Source: Prochilodus magdalenae
Taxonomy: Eukaryota; Chordata; Actinopteri; Characiformes; Prochilodontidae
NCBI GenBank assembly: GCA_024036415.1
Contig: JAMWET010005007.1
Location: 186,001 to 250,000, forward strand
Direction of reading: 5' to 3'
Length of the DNA stretch: 64,000 nucleotides
The notes below the pieces were generated by a model. That model saw nothing but the letters and a program-made list of their open reading frames with translations, did no database searches and was not told where the DNA came from. Each line of letters begins with the position of its first letter. Positions within the stretch are counted from its first letter, which is position 1. Both the position numbers and the translations under genes were made by a program. Below, in pieces: positions 46,620-58,300 of this stretch.

Positions 46620-47870
46620 TCATCAGTCAGGCAACAGATCACACAGTGAACAAACAATAGGCTTCTTTTCTTGTGGTTTTATTTTATATAGTGGCAGTGA
46701 AAAAATGTCTTTGTGCATCAACTCAGAGTTTAAACCCTGGTGTTTATGTGCTGTTGCACAAATAAAGTGAGCAAACCCTTTGAGATTTCTGCACTGATCA
46801 ATAATAAAGTGTGGTCTGGTTATTGTCACCATTATAGACAAAAACAGTAATACAAACTGGCAGAAAGTGTTTAAGTTAACAAGATGAGATTGGAAGCCAG
46901 GTTACAAATCTGTTCTTCTGAAAACACTGAAAACATTAGTGTTAAACATGTCTTGAGGCAAACGACTTTCATAGGCCCTGAGAAGACGTGTAATAGAGAT
47001 GCATTAAACTAAAAAAAAAAACATAAAAGCATTGCTAAAGACCCAGGTGTGTATCAGTGTATGGTTCCACAGCGTGTTTACAAATGGAGAAATTCTGGAC
47101 TTTTGCTAAATGGGCTTTAGATTACTCCAAGACTATAATGAGCAAGCCTGAAAGAAGTAATAGCAAAAGATCTACAGTCTACGACAACAACATCAGTCTA
47201 CTAACCGCAAAACACCATTTCATGATCTGTCCACTAATAGAAAAAAAAACAGTTCATGGAAAGACAAAGAAACCGCTACTGTCCAAAAACCTCTGCAGCC
47301 TATGTTTGCTCAAACCCATCCAGATGTTCCACACTGCTTGTACAAAAATGTTCTATGGACAGATGAGACAAATACAGAAACTTTTAGTATAAATACACAA
47401 CGCTATAATTAGAGGAAAAAGAACAAAAGGACACACTAGCACCAAAAACTCATCCCAACTATATAGCATGGTGGCGGGAGCTGTGCTGTCTCGGGGCCTG
47501 GACACCTTGCAATCATTGAGGAACAATTAATTCAACGTGGAAAGTTTGTTGCAGAAGTCCATGATCTTAAGCCGAAGAGATTCAACAAGCTCATGACAAA
47601 AAGCACACAAGTAAACTAAAGAAGAAGATTTGAGGTTTAGAATGACCTTATCCCTATCGAGATGTAGTGGTATGACCTTAAGAGATGTGTAAAGGCAAGG
47701 CATTCCAGAGATACTGATGAACCGAAAGGGAAGTATCCTCCCCATGGTTGTACAAATCTTATTTGGCCCTGCAGGAAATGTTTGGTGGTTGTGGATGTGA
47801 TGCTGCTAAAGGGGAATCGACAGTGCAAGAGTGGCCCTGGGAGCATTTGAGGAGCATACATTCTCTAATA
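46620..47870 (+). mobile_element. Tc1/mariner transposon relic (near full length)
   Basis: A 5' non-coding segment (46620-46900) resembling a terminal region, then a decayed transposase. Recognisable blocks include GGACTTTTGCTAAATGGGCT near 47097, ATCTACAGTCTACGACAACA near 47171, ATGTTCTATGGACAGATGAG near 47348 (first catalytic Asp region) and AGCATGGTGGCGGGAGC near 47466 (HGGG motif). The frame is broken several times, so no single ORF covers it. Coordinates of both ends are approximate. Confidence 0.75.
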
Positions 47871-50509
47871 ATTCAGATTCCAAAAAAGAATTTTTTCATA
47901 GAATGTTGTCCCAATAAAGAACCTGTAAATCTAAAGAACCTCACACAGTGCAAAGGTATTAAAGTTTTAAAATTTCACATTCAAATCAACAACCATTTAG
48001 GAACCGTCACTTTGCAGTGCAGCAAGAGTGTCAATAGCTTCTCCACTCAGTTTAATGACATATGACATTGTCACTGTGTCTTTCTCCCAGCTCATGTGTG
48101 GGGAATGAAGCAAACTTTTTTGGACGCAGCGTCGATTGGCCTCATAACTCTCTGTCTGGGATGTTGCTCCTGGCCTGGGCTCAGAGCGGGCTCATTTGTG
48201 TGGCGCTCCATGTGTCCCCCCTGTCTTCTGCAGATTTGTGAGCCATCATCAAGTCTTAGGGGTGAGACAGCGACTTGGAGTGACTTCTCCGGCTTTGCGT
48301 TTCTTTCACGCTTTCACTTTCTTTCTCTCTCTATCTTTCTCACTCTCTCTCTTTTTTTTATTTGTTTTTGGTCCCCTCCAATGTGCATGGAGACAAACAA
48401 TATTGCTCTCTCATGTGGTCGGGATCCTTTCTGGATCCAAACGCTAACCATTTGTTTGTGTCTGTTAGCGCCATCTCTCCCACTCCCGATTACGACAGAT
48501 TTAAGCGTTTTCTGGGACCTCACACGCAAACCAAAAACGCAGCAGCCATGGATGCAATTATCTTTCTCAGCAGCCTTCCAGTATGGATGGGAAGGGCTCT
48601 TCTTCGGGCTGGCACGAGGAGAACGAGGGTAGAATGGTGGAGAGGGGATTGGAGAGGCGTATGGACCATAGCACTCATGCACATATGAAGGAGCCTTTGG
48701 GAGTGGTGGGGTGGTAACATTATTGAGTGTGGTGTTGACTAAAAGCTCAGTAAATGCCTAGTAAAATATCATCTGCAATGCACCTCCTCACACTACTGCT
48801 CCGCCTTCACTGCGGCCTTGTAAATTCCAATAGCTAATCTCAACGGTAATGCAATTACTTGTCTGGGCGATATCTGCTGTCATCAATCAAGTCGACTTTC
48901 AACTTTTTTTTTTAACTGAATAGACTCTTGTACCCAGATGTGTCAATACATCAAGATCGAAATCGGCAAGCCTATAATGCACAAACACCGAAACGGTGTT
49001 TTTCTCTCTTAATTTGACGTGTGCATTCTACACATAAATAACGGGGGAATGTCAATGAAGGCAGCGAATCCCACGCACAGTTCCTTATATCTCAGGCCAT
49101 CTATCTCAGAGTCTCGCCAAAATCCAACCACGCTGAAGAATAACAAACACATAAATCACTCAGGCACAGAAAAGATGTTCAATGGCTCAAATCCCTCATG
49201 ATGGGATTATGAAGAGCTACTTGTGAGTTTGAGATGTTTTAGAGAAGTGGTCGTCAGCTAGCGTAGCTGAAAGAGCGAGCATCGGCTGGTATATGCTATC
49301 CATTGTATATATTGCTGTGGGCATCACGAGTCGGGAGAATACAGTAGGGCTCCTGCTTCAACACTGTCTGTTCAACACTGAAATCAAGAGCAACTGAGAG
49401 GCAGCACCCAAACCACCCACTATTCTTGGCAAAGACTCTTGCCAAGTTTGAACACCATGTGGGTTGTGTTATTTGACCAGAAAAAAAATGATCTGTTTTT
49501 AATGCAGTGCACCCAGCATGCACAAAGTGCGCACTAGAGTCGGGGATTAGTTCTGTGGTGGCAGTGGTAGTTGGTCAATGGGTTTAACCTCTTGCCAGTG
49601 GGTCTAGGCTTCCATTCCTCACTTCTATATCTTAGTAATGAATGAGTTTGGTTTTTCATGCAATAACTGCAAAATTAGTATGCTTTAGGAAGGAGTTAAA
49701 TGAGTTACATCAAATGAGCAATTTTTAGTTTAAAACATCTCAAGATGAACTAAAACTGTCAACTCGATGTAAAGAAATAACAGTTTTGGTGGTATGTCAA
49801 AGACATGTATCAGTCTTCAGAGATATCTATTAAAGTTAGCATGCTAACCAGCTAGCCCCAGTCCACCCATCCTGTAATACCACTTTGTACCCTAGATGGT
49901 GATAGTAAGTCACTTTTGCAAGGAGTGTGCCATCAGTCCAAAATTAGAGGATAGAGAGGTACAACAGCCCCTAGGGCATAGTATAACTTAGTATAAACGT
50001 ATTGTAGGCCATGTTGTAGGTCCTTCATTTAAGCACAAGTAGCCAAGAAAAGGTTTTAGCAAGTGCCTGTCGCAGACAACTCCTCTTTAGATAAGGTGTG
50101 ATATAAACTGAAGCACAACATGGACTTTTGTCTGTTTCCTTCTCCCAGTAATTGCTTCTCCAAAGCTACACCCTTACAGACCCAAAGTGTTCCCCCAGTA
50201 TATCCTGTCATCTCTTCAGGTCTTCAGGATTCGGAATAGTGATATACCTACATGACTGGTTACTGCACTTGTGTCCATCCATCTTGTTGCTATCATCCTC
50301 TTTCTCTTCACCTTCAGTCCTTCCAAGCATAATAAACTGCCAGTGAATTTTTTTCTTAGGATGTGTCCAGAATAGGGATAAATTGGGATTTGAGTGAAAG
50401 GAGAGGCTTGGGTTCGTTAAGGATCTGTTTGTTTGTTGTCTTTGCCATTTAAGGTTTTCTCAAAAATGCTGCTGTATTTTTCTGGCCCAGCTTTCATATC
50501 CAGAAACAC
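47871..50509. other. Intergenic DNA with a GC-richer island
   Basis: The interval 48090-48720 is GC-richer, with pyrimidine-rich runs and a 178-codon plus-strand open frame (48096-48632) lacking any family resemblance. Competing open frames on both strands argue against coding. No gene supported in the remainder. Confidence 0.4.
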
Positions 50510-50940
50510 ATCACATCAAGAACCACAGGACACTCCGCAGCCTGGACAGTTCTGGTGTTTGCTTGTAAAAGTTAGATTTGGAGATCTTCTCTAACTTGTT
50601 CATGCTTGTTCCACCAAGTGCCAACCTGTTTTGTTTTTCTCGAGTTCTGGCTCCTCTGTTGTAAATAATTGATCCACGTAATAGATCCACATGTTTCACA
50701 TGTTCAAAACTGATGTCTTTGTTGTAGTCACAACCCTAGCTTTCTTCATGTTAAGCTGAAGGTCCATTTTTTCACTCTGTTCTTTAACCTTTTTATAATG
50801 GTCTTCAAGTCTTCCAGGTTCTCCACAATGAGTTCTGTACCATGATGTTTCCTCCACCAATCCTGAATCCTCTATCATCTTCATCCAGTCCAGCTTCTTT
50901 CTTTATATCCTACCTACTGATCTTTATTGAATTTTTAACC
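50510..50940 (-). mobile_element. LINE reverse-transcriptase relic (RTE-like)
   Basis: On the minus strand the frame 50884-50696 contains KVKEQSEKMDLQLNMKKARV, which resembles the conserved reverse-transcriptase segment KVKEESEKAGLKLNIKKTKI of RTE-type LINEs. Flanking frames are interrupted. The insertion is fragmentary and has no detectable tail. Confidence 0.6.
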
Positions 50941-51969
50941 TCCTAGAAGATCTAATTACCAAACATATCTCCTGCTAAGTGAGTAATCTTAACACCCATG
51001 ATGTGGGTTCTGACATGTGCACAGAACTGTTCAAAACAAACATAATCACAATCTATATGCAGCCAGACAGATGTGACAAAGCTGGGCATGAGGCGAGCTT
51101 GAGGTGTGCGAAACAGGCGGAGTGGTGGCAGTGTATGGGTGCAGTCTACTTGACAGATGAAACAGAGGTCCAAAAGAGAAAACAGACGGCCACATGAAAG
51201 CCGATTCTCGTCCCATAGGGCCTTTTAAAGAGCTATACATGTACCACTTGTGCCTGGAGCGCGGCTTTGCGTGTGTGGGACTGCTGACGTCACTCTGCCT
51301 TGTCATTTCTCTGAAAGCGTTTAGGGCCTGAGAAAATGAAGTGATCCCTTCTCTGTCAATGCAAATAAATTCCATACTCCTCAGGCAAAAGCGCTCCCTT
51401 ACCACACCACTTTTGCGGTGAGACAGAGGCAGCTTAAATGGTGGGGCAACTTAGTTTGTGGGCAACCAACATACTGAGCTGTGAAAGAGAGCATACTATT
51501 ATATCAAGTAAGTCATCGTTCTGATATCTGATATTACACCCAGAGAATTAGACTAAATATAGACATTGGTGTAAAACAGCTACTAATAATACACTTTTTG
51601 CACTGTTTCTGAAAAGGGAGGACTGACTGTGGTGGGATCAGAAAATGGATATTTGTCTCCATGCTGGTTCAGAGAGAGCTGGTCATATTTTATTACAAGT
51701 GAAAATCATCTACTTAGGAAAACTGGAATGAAAGGTATATGACAGCAACTGAAGCTAGTGCACACTGATTACTTTCTTGGGGCATGGTCAATTCTCAAGT
51801 GTCTGCACCAGATCCAAACATTTTACAGTACTACTGGCATGATACTGGCCCTCTGATGCCCTCTAGTGGAGAAAAACACACTATGTTTTACACAGTCCAC
51901 GTAAGGAAGAACACTATCATTCATGACCTTTACAGTTGTGATATGGGAAAGTACACTGTACACAATGAA
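50941..51969. other. Intergenic DNA with a CTCF-like site
   Basis: A 119-codon minus-strand open frame (51046-51405) matches nothing I know. The CTCF-like site at 51858-51869 is the only discrete feature. Confidence 0.45.
51858..51869 (-). promoter_or_regulatory. CTCF-like motif
   Basis: Read on the minus strand, CCACTAGAGGGC, close to the CTCF core CCACNAGGGGGC. A single site; insulator function cannot be judged from sequence. Confidence 0.3.
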
Positions 51970-52200
51970 AAGGCAGCTCAACCATTATTACTTATTATGT
52001 AATTTTTTTCAACTTCAAGGACACAAGCGTGTTCAGTTTAGTCAAAAAAGAAAATTAAACTCTGCTCTAGTTTCAGATGTCCATTTTTCTACTGTGAGAG
52101 GACAACTCACCGCTGCAGAGAATCTCCAGACTACAACATTATTGAAATGTGTGTATTTGGATGGTGAGAAGCAGAAAATACAACTATAAAAAAGGGTTTT
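51970..52200 (+). mobile_element. Tc1-like transposase relic (family A, copy 3)
   Basis: Shares ACTGTGAGAGGAC and GGTGAGAAGCAGAAAAT with the copies at 12848 and 22441. Short, with no coding continuity. It lies just upstream of a family B fragment, so the two may be pieces of one composite or nested insertion. Confidence 0.5.
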
Positions 52201-52509
52201 TGGGGTTTTTTTTATTTTAAAGTAAAAGCAAGTCCATTGAAATAAATGGAACCTGGCGAAGGGTGGACAACCACTGCTGAAAAAATGTTCATGTTAAGCT
52301 GCGGAGGCTTCTGTGTAATGATTTCAGTATTTTTTTCCTGAACAAATAGTTGCACCCAGAAGGACTTAACCAACTAGAACTAAACTGGGTGAGTAGGCCT
52401 GATGAGATAAGCAAATGATTCAAGCTCCATGCTCTGCTGTGCATGTGATGTAAGCAAGAATAGGCCTTATCACTGAGCCATCCTGACCCAGCAGCCACAT
52501 TTGCTGCCA

Positions 52510-52830
52510 TTCAGTGAGCAGTGATGGCTTCTATGAGACATCCTGTTAGTCCCATCACCATTGGCAGACTGCTGCATGCATACATAAACATCGCCAAAGA
52601 CTGCAGTGGTGTTGTGCCAGACTGTCATGGAGTTGGATGGGATGGATTATGCAGGATACTATTAGGAACATTTACAATTCCATGCCGAGACATCTTTCAT
52701 GTTGCATTACTACTTCTGTATGTGTAGCTCAATAAATATTTCCCGTATCAGTCTAAATTTATCATTATTTATTGTTTCTGGTCCCCTTTATCGTCCTTTT
52801 CAATATCATTGCAATCCAACACTTACTACT
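52510..52830 (+). mobile_element. Tc1-like relic (family B, copy 2)
   Basis: Contains GAGCAGTGATGGCTTCTATG and GGTGTTGTGCCAGACTGTCA, which match the copies at 60600 and (inverted) 44512. The catalytic Asp region is deleted; the 3' flank CTCAATAAATATT is shared with 61107-61119. Non-functional. Confidence 0.6.
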
Positions 52831-53509
52831 GTGTTTTTTGTACGAGATCAACGTATAAAGTAGCTTGTATCATGAAGCTGGCTACATCAGAAATAGTGAG
52901 GTCTGGATTAGAGGATTATGTTGTGTATGAAAGTAATAAAGAGAGAACAGCGATATGGAGGATATGCAGGTCACACATCAGTGACCTCGACCACCACAAA
53001 CATAACACAAACGCCACCCGCCACTACACAAGCCGTAGAGAAAAGCTACGTGACTTTGTCGTTTGGTTAGTCGAAGATTAGCGTTAACTGTAGGATCTAC
53101 GACTGTCAGTTTGTAGAAATTGAACTTTAGTTAATTGATTCTGAGATGAGATGAGACATCTATCTGACACACGTATCTAATTTTGCTTGTAGTGTTCAGA
53201 CACCGTCCTTCTGAAAGCCAGAGAGCTCTTTGGATCTGACTATGGTAAATACCACTCACCTCAACAATCAGGAGCAAACCAAACCACTCTTCCAGAATCC
53301 TCCTAACCATGTTGGAATCAGTAGCTGCTGATGGTGGGGATTTTAATTAGTAATAAATATGGGGATGTCCTAATATTTTCCTCACAAGAAAACTGATTTG
53401 GGTTAATTACATTTGACAAATGATTAAAAAAAATGTTTTATGTGTTAGTTCTATTGCCTCAGTCTCTCAGTCTTGATAGTCTCAGCCAGATACTTAGATA
53501 TGTTCAAAA
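52831..53509. other. Intergenic DNA, no gene recognised
   Basis: A 90-codon plus-strand open frame (52809-53081) has no known family. Nothing else recognised. Confidence 0.45.
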
Positions 53510-53880
53510 AACAAAGGTGCAATTTTTACACATGACTATTTGGCTCTGGCTTTTTGTCCACTTTAACAGGAATACGTTGAAGTAGTGTCATATGAGAAAC
53601 ACCTTCAACAGATGAGTTAAAAAGCCAAGGAGAAATTAAATCGCATATGTTAAAGTTCAATATAATCCAGCTCTTTATGGCTGCTGTCTCGATTGATTTT
53701 AATGTGGAAACTGGAGTTTGAGCACCATAACTCCATATGACTTGACTTAGCTTGCTTGAATCTTCCTGCATTAACTTGGGACTTGCTTGAGACTTTAAGT
53801 TTAAGACTTGAGACTTACTCCACTTACACACCACCACCATGTCATGCTGATAATGATCCACCACAAATTGTGCAGTAAAA
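53510..53880. repeat. Interspersed teleost repeat fragment
   Basis: Contains GACTTGCTTGAGACTT and GACTTGAGACTTACTCC, then CACCACCACCATGTCATGCT leading into ATGATCCACCAC. Both patterns are typical of dispersed fish repeats. Superfamily not assigned. Confidence 0.5.
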
Positions 53881-55949
53881 CACATTTACTGTCTACAGTC
53901 TGTACATGAGAACTACAGAGCTTACCTATTCCAGAAATATTATCACCTCTCAGGAAGATGCATAATCATACATTCAGTAATTCTATTTTTCCACAAATTG
54001 TAGATATTTGTAGATATTAGTGAATTGCCATTTCTTCAATAAATACTGCTAAGAAAACCAAACGAATGCATGGCAGCATATTTTGGACTCAAATTCAAAT
54101 TAAAGTGCATTTAACACTACTTAAACACAATCTCTTAAATCTAATTTATATTGTGCACTTACACTTTGCACTTATGCATTTCCAGTACAAATGACTATTA
54201 CTAAAGACATAATTGATATTTAAATGAAAATTTTGTATGTACGTTTGGATTTCTGTGTGTTATGGCTGTTAAAGTTTATATGGAAAAGCAATTCATTTCA
54301 TTTTCATTGTTTTAATGGTCTAAATCAGAAACATCAAAATATATATAAAAATATTTAAAAATAAATAAAAATATTAAATGATGCTCAAGCTCTGCCAAAA
54401 TTGTAGTTACAGTTGCCAAAATTGCAGTTACAGTTCTGTTTGCATGTGCATTTTCACAGCCAGGAGGCTTCCTGTCAATCAAACCTGGTGGGCGGGGTGT
54501 TGGAAGTGCATGTTTTAAGAGCAAGTGTCATGGCCATTTATGTGCGCTTTTAGATGCTTTACAATACAAAGCTAGCACGTTTTAAAACTAATGCTAATCA
54601 GGCCGACAAAAAAATTGATAAAGCTGAAAAAATTTTACCCAAAAAATCAGTCAATTTCATATTCACCAGGTTCTTGTTTAAACTTCCAATTTCACCTTTA
54701 ACAATGCAGCAATTAAAGCACCTCAGGCCACAACTGCTACCATTTCAGGTGGATCATGCACCAAGACCTAACTTCTTTAGGCAGGGGCTTGTAGGGGAGT
54801 CAAAAGGGGTACTGCCTGCAGATTTCAGTACTTCCCCTGGTTAAACACACCCGTTACAGTCAGCAGTTAATTAAGCTGTTTGTGCGGAAGTGATTCTTGA
54901 CCAAGTAAGCCTAAAGCAGGATGGCTGAAGAGGCAACACTCGTTTAACTGTGTGTTTTAGTGCTTTTCCTTCTTTAACACAGCCGTTTACAAACAGTCAG
55001 TGACTGTTAACATTTCCCAGAATCATCTTATTGTTAAGTTCCTCCAGGAACAGGTTTGAGAAATAATAGCCCTTCACCTCCTTAACATGCATATCCATTA
55101 GCTCCTCATATAAGCCTCTTATGAAGCCGATCACTTACTCTGATGTTTGTGTGGAAACACCAACTCTAATTTCCCACTCAATAATCTTTTCTTTACAAAA
55201 ACCAACCAAAATCACTTTCCACAGAATTATCCATGGCCTGGTTAGCAAGTGAGAGCTAGAGACTCTCTAGCCTCTACTGCAGATTAGTGGTCAGACTATT
55301 AAAACAATGAAAATGAAATGCCAAAGCACTATGCATTTTCATAACAACTTTAATTGCCAATATACATTTCAATTGTCTTTAACAATGCACATTCACATTG
55401 GAAATGCAATTGTAAATTTGCATTTGAATAAAATTTGCATCTGAATTGGAATAAAGACTGGCATATGCTGCCATAAGAATGTGTGTCATTGTGGGGGAAA
55501 TGCTTCTTGAAATTGCTTTTAATGTTTTCATGATGTCTATTACCATTTTAAGTTTCACTGGGGTATAAATATGAGGTAACACACAGGTAAAATTAGCATA
55601 AAATGTATGATCATAAAAATTATGATCCATTAACTAAGCATGCTGCTCAAATAAACAAGGACCCAGAGCTGCATACAGTGACTTTTAAGCACATTCAGTT
55701 TTAAAATTATGGAACAGGAAAGAATTAGCCAGGAGGGGGGTGCATCTGCATATTGCTTCCGTGTACAGTGAGGAGGTAAGAGTGACAGAGAGGAGCCCAA
55801 AGAGCACAGACGCACAACTGCAATGTTTAGCTGCACCTTGAAATTTTTTCAAAGTTCAAAATCAACAGTGAGACACCACTTCCACGGCCGGGAGCCTTTT
55901 GGACTAGTCCCACAATAAAAGGCCTTCCTTAGACCAAGACACAAATCCC
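53881..55949. other. Intergenic DNA, no gene recognised
   Basis: AT-rich; a short GCCAAAATTGTAGTTACAGTT / GCCAAAATTGCAGTTACAGTT tandem pair lies at 54395-54436 (21-bp unit, one mismatch). No gene recognised. Confidence 0.5.
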
Positions 55950-56640
55950 AGCTTCTGAACCGTGTCAAGCAACAGTGGACTTGCAGTAGGACTCATATGT
56001 TGTAGCTAGACAAAATATTAGGCACAACATAGCTTTATCAGTATTATCATGTTTGGTAAAAAAAAAAAAAAGGGAACCAGGAACAGCACCCTTAAACCCA
56101 TAGTACAACATGGTGATGGCTCTTTGTTGCTTTGGGGCTGTTTTGTTGTCAGTGGTTCAGGGGGTTCTTGTTAAGGTCAGTGTCATAATGAATTCCATTC
56201 AGTACCAGAGCATTTTAGCTCAAAATCTGGTTGCCTCTGCCGGAAGGCTGAAATTGAACCGTGTTTGGGTCTTCCAACAAGACAATGACCCGAAGCACAT
56301 GTCAAAATCAGCATGCAGCAACACAAAAACAGGGATTTGCAAAGGCTCTCTCAGTCTCACTTGTACCCAATACAAATTCTGTGGTCTCAACTGAAGAGGG
56401 CAGTTCACAAGAGAAAACCCAAGAATCTCAATGAGTTGAAAATGTTATGCATGAAAGAGTGGTCCGAGATTCCCTCCACAAGTGTTCTCCAATGCTATTT
56501 AACACTACAGGCTGAGTGCTTTCATTCTCACAAGAGGAGGCACAGAAATCTGAAATGCCCATATTTTTGGTATCAGCATTTATGAAACTAAGTGTTACTA
56601 AAGGAAAGCCTTATTTGACAGTAGTCTCAACCATTTGTTC
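55950..56640 (+). mobile_element. Tc1-like transposase relic (DDE domain)
   Basis: Recognisable catalytic-domain pieces in two frames. VWVFQQDNDPKH carries the second Asp (codon 56281-56283). After a frameshift, HLYPIQILWSQLKRAVHKRK corresponds to SPDLNPIENLW...LKRAVHKR of active elements. The catalytic Glu codon is CAA (Gln, 56373-56375), and the Asp of PDLNP is also lost. The downstream frame continues to the normal C-terminal region. An A13 tract at 56059-56071 interrupts the upstream part. Confidence 0.8.
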
Positions 56641-56782
56641 AAACATTAAAGATCACTAATTGCATGTGTGGCTCTTTATAGATGTTAACTGCAGCTTATT
56701 TTCGTGAAGGGTGCTAGATTTGCTTGCGTTGACTATATATAGAATAAAGCAGATAAAATGAACAAAACGTATAGATACAAAG

Positions 56783-56811
56783 AGGTGTACTTAATAAAGT
56801 GGCCGGTCATT
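56783..56811 (+). repeat. Terminus of an interspersed DNA repeat
   Basis: AGGTGTACTTAATAAAGTGG followed by CCGGTCATT: the well-known end of a dispersed fish repeat. Only one end was seen; the other terminus is missing or outside recognition. Confidence 0.5.
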
Positions 56812-57029
56812 GTATATGTATTCATGTTACATATTTTAGAATAACTTCTTTTGTTTAGTGTGTTCTCAGTGGTCTAAATGAATTTGATACTATGCCTGAA
56901 TTTGGTAGAGTTTACATTAACATTTATCATACAGTAAACAAACATCCCTATAAAATAAAAAAAAATTCAGAGTGTGATGTCACAGCTAAATGTGTGACAC
57001 AACCAACTGGTAAAGGATTTAGCTAGAAA

Positions 57030-57805
57030 ATCAATGCTGTGCTGCACGACTGTGTGCTTGTTGTTAATGACACACCAGTCACCCTGTCCACTACTGTGCG
57101 GAACCTTGGTGTTCTGTTTGACCCCTGCCTCAGTTTTGTTTCCCATATTACATCTCTGACAAAGTCTGCATTTTTTTCATCTTCGTAATATTGCTAGGCT
57201 CCGCCCACTGCTCACTTTGAAAGATGCTGAGACTCTGGTTCATGCATTTATTTCATCTAGGCTAAATTACTGCAATGCTCTGTTCCATGGTCTACCCTCC
57301 AAAACCCTTCGCCCTCTACAGTATATTCAAAACTCCGCAGCCAGAGTCTTAGTCCGCACCAAGAAATCCGCACACATCACCCCCATCCTTCTTCAGCTAC
57401 ACTGGCTACCAGTTACAGAGCGCATCCACTATAAGATCCTTCTCCTGACCTATAAAGCCCTTCACGGACTAGCACCCACCTATCTGTCAGCCCTCCTACA
57501 TCCTTACGTTCCATCACGTAAGCTAAGGTCTTCTGACTCTGGTCTCCTAGCTGTTCCTAGGTCCAGGCTTTCCTCTATGGGTGGCAGGTCGTTTAGTGTT
57601 GCTGCCCCCACACTCTGGAACTTCCTTCCTTCATCTATACGCACCTCACCCTCTCTTTCCGTCTTCACAACTCACTTAAAAACTTATCTTTTCTCTAAAC
57701 ATTTTTATTCTTCATGATCATTTTTTTGTTTGTTTGTTTATTTGTTGGTTTATTTTTGTGTATGTAAAGCGTCCTTGGGTTTGGGAAAGGCGCTATTATT
57801 ATTAT
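57030..57805 (+). mobile_element. L2-like LINE, 3' end of the polyprotein
   Basis: The C-terminal part of a fish L2-type reverse transcriptase polyprotein. The frame 57217-57717 (166 codons, stop TGA) includes LVHAFISSRLNYCNALFHGL, ILLQLHWLPVTERIHYKILL and a final LKTYLFSKHF, all hallmarks of this clade. Upstream, the frame from about 57095 (NLGVLFDPCLSFVSHI) joins it only after a one-base change in the T-run at 57171-57178. The tail GTCCTTGGGTTTGGGAAAGG CGC ends in short TTA repeats (57795-57803). A 5'-truncated insertion carrying one frameshift. Confidence 0.85.
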
Positions 57806-58009
57806 GGTAACGTAATTTCATTCAAATGTATTCTCAAGTTTAAACAGTGATTTTATATGCTCGTTTTCTTTCTTTTGAGACACTTATATCATGTACATCT
57901 TATGTATATCAACACATATATAATATGGTGTCAGTCATGTAAATAAAAATGTGTTCATGGCTATTTAGGGAATGCTAGCATTTATTTTGGTCTGCTTTTT
58001 TAGGGGTTC

Positions 58010-58300
58010 TGAAGGGCAGGGCTGGGTTTTGCTATGTGTATTATAGCAAGCTTCAGAATTACAATTACCGCACCCGCATACACTCGCCCTCTAGTGAACA
58101 CAGACACTAGGGGCCAGTAAGCAAACCTGCCTGAATCAGTGGCCAGTCCTATCCATGACATCCGGGGAGCACCTGGGGGTTGGGTGCGTTGCTCAAGGGC
58201 AGCCATGTCCTGTCGGTTTAGAGAATTGAACGAGTGACCCTCTGGTCTGTGTCTAGTGGTACACAGAGTGAGAGCTAGATCTAACAATATCAGCACTTAG
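58010..58300. repeat. Interspersed teleost repeat
   Basis: Includes GGCCAGTCCTATCCATGACA, TCCGGGGAGCACCTGGGGGT, TTGCTCAAGGGCAGCCATG and a GAATTGAACGAGTGACCC block, the order seen in a common fish repeat. The last block looks like an inverted tRNA-type B box, so it may be SINE-related. Two CTCF-like cores lie inside it. Confidence 0.55.

Noticed and set aside
48096..48632. 178-codon plus-strand open frame
   Set aside because: Pyrimidine-rich composition and overlapping open frames on both strands explain it; no recognisable protein features.
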